Assembly: GCA_045644025.1 (NCBI GenBank)
Contig: JAZRGE010000063.1
Location: 1-15,513 of the forward strand
Source of the DNA: JAZRGE01 sp045644025
Lineage (GTDB): Bacteria; Bacillota; Clostridia; Oscillospirales; Acutalibacteraceae
DNA: 15,513 nucleotides
Direction: 5' to 3'
In this document: positions 1-4,866 of the stretch, one piece after another
Numbering within the stretch: the first letter of the stretch is position 1
Layout of the letters: every line of letters begins with the position of its first letter
Translations under genes and position numbers: made by a program
The notes under the pieces: model-generated
What the model was told of the DNA's origin: nothing
What the model saw: only the letters and a program-made list of their open reading frames with translations
Databases searched by the model: none

Positions 1-657
1 CAAGAATCTTTATATGATGAAATACAGGAACTGAAAAAAATACCGGATGAAATTACTATTCTTTTCTTAGCATCAAATCCTGTAGAAGATTGTCCATTAA
101 AGTTGGATGAAGAAGCTAGAAGTATACAAGAAAAGATTAGATTGTCAGAGTATAGGGATACTGTTAAATTTGAAACCAGATGGGCGGTTCGTGCTGGTGA
201 CATTATGCAAGCAATCAACGAAACTAATCCAACCATAATTCACTTTAGTGGTCATGGATGCGAAGACGGAAATTTAGTTCTTCAGAATCCAGATGCTTCT
301 ATTAAACTGGTTTCGCCCAAAGCAATATCTCAAGCAATATCCACAGTTTCCGATACTGTCAAATTGGTGTTTTTCAATGCGTGTTATTCATCCGTTCAAG
401 CCGAAAGAATTGTGGAAAATATCGATACGGCAATTGGAATGAATGCGCCTATTGGAGATGAAGCGGCACGTGTATTTGCGGCGCGATTTTATTCTTCTGT
501 TGGGTTTGGCTTGTCGGTAGAACAATCTTTCAAACAGGCGAAGGCAGAATTGTTATTAGAAGGCATTGACGAAGACACAACGCCAGAATTATATGTACGA
601 GATGGAGTAATGTCTAGTGAGCTTTATTTGGTAAAAACGGAAAAGGATTTAATTTAA
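1..657 (+). CDS. CHAT-domain (caspase-like) protease, 5' end outside window
   Basis: The reading frame is open from base 1 to the TAA at 655-657 (218 residues visible), so the gene starts upstream of the window. The visible part is a CHAT peptidase domain. A beta-strand of the type ILFLASNP lies at about residues 20-27. The catalytic His is in HFSGHG (H85 of the visible part), and the catalytic Cys follows a hydrophobic strand in FFNACYS (C128). A late conserved block reads IGMNAPIGDEAARVFAARFY. This is the CHAT form commonly fused to N-terminal recruitment or effector-associated domains in bacterial defence and conflict proteins; that N-terminus is not visible here. CHAT proteins are clan CD cysteine proteases that are often switched on by a partner. 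A two-transmembrane protein gene follows 72 bp downstream and may be a partner or substrate (inference). The gene is AT-rich and uses many TTA codons, unlike the operon at the right of the window. An alternative internal ATG at 103 would cut off the first strand of the domain and is unlikely to be the start. Confidence 0.85.
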   Translation, partial: QESLYDEIQELKKIPDEITILFLASNPVEDCPLKLDEEARSIQEKIRLSEYRDTVKFETRWAVRAGDIMQAINETNPTIIHFSGHGCEDGNLVLQNPDASIKLVSPKAISQAISTVSDTVKLVFFNACYSSVQAERIVENIDTAIGMNAPIGDEAARVFAARFYSSVGFGLSVEQSFKQAKAELLLEGIDEDTTPELYVRDGVMSSELYLVKTEKDLI

Positions 658-729
658 CAGAAGTGTAAAAAAATTAGAAATGATATATTATTAATAAAAA
701 CCATAATTTAATATCAGGCGGAAAAAACT

Positions 730-1464
730 ATGAAAAAACAAAATCTATTAACAAAGTTTAGAAGGTGGTTAAGACATATAAGAACAGAAACAAACTATTT
801 TGCCTATGGTGCATTATTAGTATTGTTTATAAGTCTATCCTTTTTTTCTTTAGGATTTGAAGATAAGACTTTTTCAGTTATATCATCACTTGGATGTGGT
901 GGTGTTTCGTCAATAATTGTTGCTATGTTAATTGAAAAATCCAATATCAGAATTCAAAAATAACGTAACGAGGCAACAATAAATCAGTTGTTGGTAAACT
1001 TTGATATGCATGTAAAGTTTGAGTGTCAGAGAGCACTTGCTTTGTGTGCTCAACACCAAGAATTTGATATCGAAAAAGAATATACGCTTCCAGAAATACT
1101 TACAATGTTGAAAAATGAAAAAAGTGAATCTACTTACTTCATGGGTTTCTCAGGTGCTATCGATAAAGGAATGAATGGAGTAACTGAAATTACTTTGTTG
1201 AGTTTTGACCAAAGCGATTTTGGTAGCAATCTACACGATTTATTTCTTGTTTTAAGAACAAATTTGCAAGCGATTTCTAGAATATCGGAAATAGCCGATT
1301 CTAAAGAAACACTTAAATTTATGGTGATTAGTTGTTTAGATATAATTAATGATATCAATGTGGCTAGAAACAAAAAAACTACATATAGTATTTTAGATTC
1401 TGACAAAAAGTACATTAAAAGTATTATAACTGCGGTAACAAGAAATAAAAGTGATTGTGATTAA
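730..1464 (+). pseudogene. Two-TM membrane protein gene interrupted by an in-frame TAA
   Basis: An ATG at 730 with an AGGCGG ribosome site (716-721) opens a frame that ends at TAA 961-963. The same frame then continues to a TAA at 1462-1464. Read through, it would encode about 244 residues. There is a basic N-terminus, two membrane helices (about residues 23-43 and 47-67), then a mostly helical, charged cytoplasmic part of about 170 residues. The downstream part has no convincing ribosome site before its first TTG (988) or ATG (1006). The simplest reading is one gene with a nonsense change, for example AAA or CAA to TAA, at a Lys/Arg-rich juxtamembrane position. I do not recognise the family. 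Its position after a CHAT protease gene and its short two-helix anchor resemble membrane effectors of defence modules, but this is inference. A sequencing error, or a truncated 77-residue product still being made, are alternatives. Confidence 0.6.
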
Positions 1465-1640
1465 TATGCCACTAAAATGCCCGCTTACAAACACATCCAA
1501 ACACGTTATAATGTAATCGAGGAAACTCAAAACGATGTGTTTAGCGAGATGTGTTTTACAATTAAATATTGTTGAAAAGCAAGTCATAACAAGGCTTTCG
1601 GGCTATGTTCTGAAAAAGTTTTTTATTCACTGATTCAGAG
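1465..1640. other. Non-coding stretch between the split gene and the first repeat
   Basis: I see no gene here. The 9-mer AAACACATC occurs at 1489-1497 on the plus strand and twice on the minus strand (1534-1542 and 1548-1556), so it can form a hairpin-like inverted repeat with about 36 bases between the arms. A TATAAT at 1506-1511 has no matching -35 element. Confidence 0.35.
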
Positions 1641-1739
1641 GGCGTTGAGATGATGGGTCTTATCGGTGCAGGTAACAACCCCATGGTTGGTATGACTGTT
1701 GCTTGCGCAGTTGCTGTTAACGAAGTGCTGAATAAGTAA
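1641..1739 (+). pseudogene. 3'-end remnant of a GGGtGRT-type gene (copy 1)
   Basis: In one frame, bases 1641-1739 encode about 32 residues ending in a TAA stop. They include the blocks VEMMGLIGAGNNPMVGM and AVAVNEVLNK. From memory this matches the C-terminus of the GGGtGRT protein family (conserved, metabolic, function poorly known). The frame runs into a TGA at 1611-1613 and no longer resembles the family upstream of about 1641, so only the tail is present. A strong terminator follows directly, as expected for an authentic gene end. The family name is from recall only; that this is the tail of some conserved gene rests on its duplication at 3109-3183. Confidence 0.5.
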
Positions 1740-1743
1740 TTAT
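1664..1743 (+). repeat. 80-bp direct repeat, copy 1
   Basis: Bases 1664-1743 match 3108-3187 at 78 of 80 positions by eye; the two differences are T/A at 1684 and T/G at 1697. The repeat covers the last 25 codons of the gene tail and a few bases after its stop codon. The two copies lie 1444 bp apart, in the same orientation, around a promoter and a glycosyltransferase gene. Confidence 0.92.
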
Positions 1744-1754
1744 ATTTACAATAC

Positions 1755-1797
1755 AAAACAGAGTTTGAGGTTGCGGCCTTAAACTCTGTTTTTTTGT
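1755..1797 (+). terminator. Rho-independent terminator after repeat copy 1
   Basis: Arms 1755-1770 and 1777-1792 pair over 16 bp (one G-U wobble) around the six-base loop TTGCGG. They are followed by a run of T that begins in the 3' arm and reaches 1795. It lies 15 bp after the stop codon of the gene remnant, so it is probably that gene's original terminator. Confidence 0.88.
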
Positions 1798-1830
1798 TTT
1801 GATTTATAAATCTGATGAGATATGAAATAG

Positions 1831-2010
1831 TCTTCGGATAGGAGGGGTGAACATTATGGAGAGTGTTTCGGGCGACTTTCAATATGGTATATCCTTCTGT
1901 TTGTGAGTTGTCTTGCGGCAAACATGAGAGGTGACCGAACTCCCTTTGGGGTGCGGGGCAATATTATCAACGGATATTTGCACGAAGACTATATGTGCGA
2001 ACTTGACTAA
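1831..2010 (+). other. Region with two short ORFs, possibly a frameshifted small gene
   Basis: A very strong Shine-Dalgarno (AGGAGGGGTGA, 1840-1850) sits five bases before an ATG at 1856. That frame gives only 16 residues and stops at 1904-1906. A second frame, open from 1831 to the TAA at 2008-2010, encodes a hydrophobic stretch (WYILLFVSCLAA) followed by a polar tail, and contains an ATG at 1924 that would give 28 residues. A one-base shift between the two would yield a protein of about 50 residues with one membrane helix. I do not recognise either product. This could be a small membrane protein, a decayed gene or mobile-element debris. Confidence 0.25.
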
Positions 2011-2031
2011 TCAACGTTTAGACATTATAAT
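2003..2031 (+). promoter_or_regulatory. SigA-type promoter for the glycosyltransferase gene
   Basis: TTGACT (2003-2008), a 17-bp spacer and TATAAT (2026-2031). Expected transcription start is near 2038, giving a leader of about 90 bases before the ATG at 2130. Confidence 0.75.
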
Positions 2032-2129
2032 GATTTTAGATGTAATGTACATTTGATAAGAGCTTGTACTTGTATGCTTATAAAATAATAATTGTTTTAA
2101 ATTCGGATATTAAATATTAGGAGTATATT

Positions 2130-3095
2130 ATGAACAATAAGCTAGTATATGTTCCCGTATCATACGAAGAAGGCTACAGAATGTCAGCGAACGTCACTTG
2201 TAGCAATCAAAAAGGTGTCGAAATATATTTAAAAAATGCTTTCGTCGCATTGAAATCCGTACAAAAATATAACAATGATGTCGATCTGGCACTTGTTATT
2301 AATTTTGAGTTATCACCTTTTTATAAAGAATTATTTGAAAGCAATAACATCGGTATTTATAAAATTAATTTTGATGATTATAAAATGCCGCACGATTTTG
2401 TTTGGTCGCTAACATTTTTCAAAATTACAGCATTAAAGCATATTGTTATCAACACCGATTATCAGTATTCGCTTCAACTGGAAAGTGATGAAATTTGCAT
2501 ATCGGATTTTGATGATATGTGGCACGAATTAGATTATAAATTATTAATGGTTTATAGTCCTTTTAGGGTCGACCATCCGGATCGCTTGAAATACAGCAAA
2601 TTATTCCATGACTTTTATAATTGCGATAATACGAATCTAAAGATTTGCAAAACAGGCGCAGGATTTATTGCCGGCAAAAAGGATAACCTTTTGCATTTTA
2701 TAGAAGTGTGTGATCAAATATATAATCATATAAAGGAAAATAATTATTCGGTAGAAAAAAATGTCGGGGATGAATTATATACATCATTGTACTGCGCGTT
2801 GTATCCTGAGCGGGTTAATGATGCGGCCCCTTATGCGACTGTTTATTGGACAAGCGATTTTTATTATGTTTCTACTAATTATAAATATGATCCCGTTTCA
2901 ATTATACATCTACCGGCCGAAAAAACCAGGGGCTTTATTACCTTGTTTAACTACTATCTAAAAAACAACAAATTGCCTGACAATAACTTTATTTTCAAAA
3001 AAATGAGATTCCCCAAAACCCCAAAAATATTTTTTGTTAAAAACTTTTTAGCAAAATTTAAAATGAGGTTGTTGAAATTTTTAGGGGCCCGGTAA
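2130..3095 (+). CDS. Putative GT-A-fold glycosyltransferase
   Basis: The ATG at 2130 has AGGAG at 2119-2123, spaced six bases, and lies behind a near-consensus promoter. The product has 321 residues. An N-terminal strand (KLVYVPVSYEEG) is followed by a helix typed YLKNAFVALKSVQKYNNDVDL. A DxD-like metal-binding candidate lies in LESDE (S119-D120) after a YSLQLE strand. Then comes an acceptor-region pattern, KTGAGFIAGKKDNL, and a conserved-looking GDELYTSLY. This layout fits nucleotide-sugar-dependent GT-A enzymes resembling GT8 or capsule glycosyltransferases. No membrane helix is seen, but the C-terminal 35 residues are very basic and amphipathic and could bind the membrane. The gene is AT-rich and stands alone between the two 80-bp repeats, so it is probably acquired cargo. 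Substrate and product cannot be deduced. An uncharacterised non-enzymatic member of the fold is possible. Confidence 0.55.
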   Translation: MNNKLVYVPVSYEEGYRMSANVTCSNQKGVEIYLKNAFVALKSVQKYNNDVDLALVINFELSPFYKELFESNNIGIYKINFDDYKMPHDFVWSLTFFKITALKHIVINTDYQYSLQLESDEICISDFDDMWHELDYKLLMVYSPFRVDHPDRLKYSKLFHDFYNCDNTNLKICKTGAGFIAGKKDNLLHFIEVCDQIYNHIKENNYSVEKNVGDELYTSLYCALYPERVNDAAPYATVYWTSDFYYVSTNYKYDPVSIIHLPAEKTRGFITLFNYYLKNNKLPDNNFIFKKMRFPKTPKIFFVKNFLAKFKMRLLKFLGAR

Positions 3096-3107
3096 AAACG
3101 TTTTATT

Positions 3108-3187
3108 CGGTGCAGGTAACAACCCCAAGGTTGGTATGACGGTTGCTTGCGCAGTTGCTGTTAACGAAGTGCTGAATAAGTAATTAT
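3108..3187 (+). repeat. 80-bp direct repeat, copy 2
   Basis: Second copy of the sequence at 1664-1743 (78 of 80 identical). It begins 12 bp after the stop codon of the glycosyltransferase gene. The similarity stops abruptly on the left at 3108, and on the right at 3187. Confidence 0.92.
3109..3183 (+). pseudogene. 3'-end remnant of a GGGtGRT-type gene (copy 2)
   Basis: The last 24 codons and stop of the same gene tail as at 1641-1739, starting at GAGNNP. One substitution changes Met to Lys (GAGNNPKVGM) and another is silent (ACT to ACG), which suggests it is under no coding constraint. It has no start codon or ribosome site of its own and directly follows unrelated DNA. Confidence 0.5.
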
Positions 3188-3201
3188 TATCGCATCAAAT
3201 T

Positions 3202-3236
3202 AAAAGGACTTGGGAATTTCCCAAGTCCTTTTTTTA
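3202..3236. terminator. Bidirectional rho-independent terminator
   Basis: AAAAGGACTTGGG (from 3202) pairs with CCCAAGTCCTTTT (to 3232) around a short loop, with T-runs on both strands. It separates the rightward repeat/glycosyltransferase unit from the leftward repressor gene and overlaps that gene's stop codon. Confidence 0.88.
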
Positions 3237-3434
3237 ATCTTCTTTATACTCGGCAATATCTTCAATGCGGCAATCCAAAGCAGAGCAAATTCGGCTAAGT
3301 GTCTTAGTTTCTATGTTTTCGTTGGCTTTTAGGCGGCGAATAGTTTTGCTGTCTATTCCGCATTGCTCTCTTAGCTTATATGTGGAAACACCTTTTTGCT
3401 TCATTGTTATCCATAATTTATCAAATACGATCAT
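3234..3434 (-). CDS. XRE-family (Cro/C1-type) HTH transcriptional regulator
   Basis: A 66-residue single-domain DNA-binding protein. The sequence fits a Cro/C1 helix-turn-helix: a helix around FDKLWITMKQKG, then VSTYKLREQCGIDSKTIRRLK as the HTH, then a hydrophobic closing helix (TLSRICSALDCRIEDI). I chose the ATG at 3434 because GAGG lies five bases upstream. A longer version starting at 3455 would add seven residues but lacks a better site. The gene is divergent from the SLOG-protein gene, with two palindromic sites between them, so it most likely represses that promoter and perhaps its own. There is no ligand-binding or protease domain, so induction would need another factor. Confidence 0.85.
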   Translation of the reverse strand: MIVFDKLWITMKQKGVSTYKLREQCGIDSKTIRRLKANENIETKTLSRICSALDCRIEDIAEYKED

Positions 3435-3448
3435 ATAAACCTCACCCC

Positions 3449-3477
3449 TTGACACGTATTATTATGGGGATTATAAT
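3449..3477 (+). promoter_or_regulatory. Perfect consensus promoter for the SLOG gene
   Basis: TTGACA (3449-3454), a 17-bp spacer and TATAAT (3472-3477). The -10 element is inside the first palindromic operator, so a bound repressor would block RNA polymerase. Confidence 0.85.
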
Positions 3478-3504
3478 CCTAAATATTAAGGGGATATAAT
3501 CCCC
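3466..3504. promoter_or_regulatory. Two palindromic operators between the XRE and SLOG genes
   Basis: Site 1 is GGGGATTATAATCC (3466-3479), whose core GGATTATAATCC is a perfect 12-bp palindrome. Site 2 is GGGGATATAATCCCC (3490-3504), with perfect six-base arms. The centres are about 23-24 bp apart, near two helical turns, so dimers could sit on the same face of the DNA. The flanks ATTAT (left of site 1) and ATAAT (right of site 2) extend the outer symmetry. This arrangement is typical of small Cro/C1-type repressors. Confidence 0.75.
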
Positions 3505-3523
3505 ATAATTGGAGGGGAGTCGG

Positions 3524-3883
3524 ATGGTTAGGGTTGTAATTTCGGGGTGCCGAGATTATAGCGATTATGATGAAGCAAAGCGCTACTTAGAATTTTGCCT
3601 GAAAAACGTTTCGCAAGGAAATGATATTATTGTGGTTTCGGGATGTGCAAGTGGGGCTGATGCAATAGGAGAAAGGTACGCTAAGGAAAAAGGCTGGATT
3701 GTAGAAAGATATCCCGCTAATTGGCAAACTTATGGAAAAAGCGCCGGGCCAAGGCGAAATAAGCAGATGGCGGAGATATGTGACTACGTGATATGTTTTT
3801 GGGATGGAAAGAGTAGGGGCACAAAGTCTATGATTGAATATGCAATCAAATATCACAGGCCTTATAGAATAAAATTCATATAA
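3524..3883 (+). CDS. SLOG-superfamily DUF2493 (YspA/YAcAr-type) protein
   Basis: The start is the ATG at 3524, preceded by GGAGGGG six bases upstream; a TTG at 3509 would lie upstream of this ribosome site. The product has 119 residues. It shows the family pattern: VVISGCRDY at the N-terminus, the nucleotide-binding-type loop SGCASGADAIGERYA, PANWQTYGKSAGPRRNKQM in the middle, then a strand DYVICFWDGKSRGTKSMI. SLOG proteins have a Rossmann-like fold thought to bind nucleotides or nucleotide-derived ligands, and several branches sense or process signals in phage defence. The role of the DUF2493 branch is not established. The tightly repressible promoter shared with an XRE gene suggests a two-gene inducible module. 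No signal peptide or membrane segment is present. Confidence 0.88.
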   Translation: MVRVVISGCRDYSDYDEAKRYLEFCLKNVSQGNDIIVVSGCASGADAIGERYAKEKGWIVERYPANWQTYGKSAGPRRNKQMAEICDYVICFWDGKSRGTKSMIEYAIKYHRPYRIKFI

Positions 3884-3903
3884 ATATAAGCCTTTCCTAC
3901 CAC

Positions 3904-3932
3904 TTGAAAAAGCAGGGATAGTGTGCTATGCT
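3904..3932 (+). promoter_or_regulatory. Extended -10 promoter for the DUF4886 gene
   Basis: TTGAAA (3904-3909), a 17-bp spacer ending in TGC, and TATGCT (3927-3932). The TGn extended -10 supports it. It places transcription start near 3939 and excludes the GTG at 3921 as the gene start. Confidence 0.55.
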
Positions 3933-3965
3933 TTTCAAAAATCGGGAAGAATAGGGGATAGGAAG

Positions 3966-4742
3966 ATGAAATCGCTTAAGGTGCTTTTTGTGGGCAATAG
4001 CTTTGCTGTGGACACAATGGAGTATGCTGCAGAAGTTGCTTTGGCGCTGGGCTTTGAAAAGGTTAAATTCTGCACACTTTACGTGGGCGGTTGCTCTATA
4101 GATATGCATTATGAGCACGCGATGCAGGATGCGCCTGCCTATACTCTTTTCACCAACTGCGGCAGCGGCTGGAGCAGCACCGAAGGCTGCAGAATAAGCG
4201 AGGCCGCCAAAAGCGAAGATTGGGATTGGATCGCCATTCAGCATGGAACACACGGCGGTAGCAGATATACTTCGCCCGAGTGCTATGAGAAACTGGCTCC
4301 CTTAGTGCGATGTATAAAGGATCTGGCCCCCGCCGCCAAAATAGCATTTAATCTCACCTGGCTGGGAGAGCCCGATTATCCTCATCACGAAATCGAATCT
4401 TTCGGTGGCGATATGGCAGCAATGCGGCAAGAATTGGTGAAGGTGATGGAAGAAGTAGTGCTGCAAAATCCGCTTATTGATCTGCTCATCCCCACAGGCA
4501 CGGCCATTGAAAACGCGCGTACGTCGGAGATAGGGCTGCTCACCCGAGATGGATATCATTTAAGCCTTGATAAAGGCCGATACATTGCGGCGCTCACAAT
4601 GGTTGGCGCAATCACGGGGAAGAACTCGAAAGGCATTTCTTGGGCGCCCGAGGGTGTGGATGCTTATGGGAAAAGTGTGGCCGTTGAATCGGCTGACAAC
4701 GCGCTTAAAAAACCGTTGGAAATCACAAAATCGATTTTATAA
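3966..4742 (+). CDS. DUF4886 protein, SGNH-hydrolase-like
   Basis: The ATG at 3966 is preceded by AGGGGATAGG and gives 258 residues beginning MKSLKVLFVGNSF. The GNSF block (S12) matches the block-I nucleophile region of SGNH-type hydrolases. The sequence WIAIQHGTHG fits a middle conserved strand, and RDGYHLS (D195, H198) provides the C-terminal Asp-x-x-His. These features and the length fit DUF4886, a family often annotated as SGNH-like esterases of carbohydrate-rich anaerobes. No signal peptide is visible, so the protein is probably cytoplasmic, unlike many secreted esterases. It has its own promoter and a strong terminator before the pel operon, so it is not part of that operon. Acyl-ester hydrolysis is a family-level inference and the substrate is unknown. 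Confidence 0.8.
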   Translation: MKSLKVLFVGNSFAVDTMEYAAEVALALGFEKVKFCTLYVGGCSIDMHYEHAMQDAPAYTLFTNCGSGWSSTEGCRISEAAKSEDWDWIAIQHGTHGGSRYTSPECYEKLAPLVRCIKDLAPAAKIAFNLTWLGEPDYPHHEIESFGGDMAAMRQELVKVMEEVVLQNPLIDLLIPTGTAIENARTSEIGLLTRDGYHLSLDKGRYIAALTMVGAITGKNSKGISWAPEGVDAYGKSVAVESADNALKKPLEITKSIL

Positions 4743-4744
4743 GG

Positions 4745-4778
4745 AAAGGCTCGGAAGAAACTCCGAGCCTTTATCTTT
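4745..4778 (+). terminator. Rho-independent terminator after the DUF4886 gene
   Basis: A perfect 11-bp stem, AAAGGCTCGGA (4745-4755) with TCCGAGCCTTT (4762-4772), a six-base loop and a T-rich tail. It isolates the pel operon from upstream transcription. Confidence 0.92.
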
Positions 4779-4792
4779 TGTGTGCTGTAAGA

Positions 4793-4821
4793 TTGACAAA
4801 ATAAGATGTTACATTTATAAT
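4793..4821 (+). promoter_or_regulatory. Perfect consensus promoter of the pel operon
   Basis: TTGACA (4793-4798), a 17-bp spacer and TATAAT (4816-4821), just after a terminator. Transcription would start near 4828, so the TTG at 4828 cannot be the start codon. The leader is only about 40 bases, too short for a riboswitch. No operator-like repeat is obvious around it. Confidence 0.88.
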
Positions 4822-4866
4822 ATATAGTTGGATAAATATATAAAAAACGGAAAGGAGAGAACATCT

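Noticed and set aside
988..1464. An independent gene starting at TTG 988
   Set aside because: No ribosome site, and the frame is continuous with the upstream membrane-protein frame apart from one stop codon.
730..1464. Alternative genetic code with TAA read as an amino acid
   Set aside because: TAA, TAG and TGA all end other well-supported genes in the window (for example at 657, 7647 and 15011).
3921..3965. GTG start at 3921 for the DUF4886 protein
   Set aside because: It falls within the predicted promoter. The ATG at 3966 begins directly at the conserved first strand (LKVLFVGNSF).
4828..4866. TTG start at 4828 for the PelD protein
   Set aside because: It lies at the predicted transcription start of the consensus promoter, and the ribosome site AAAGGAGAG serves the ATG at 4867.
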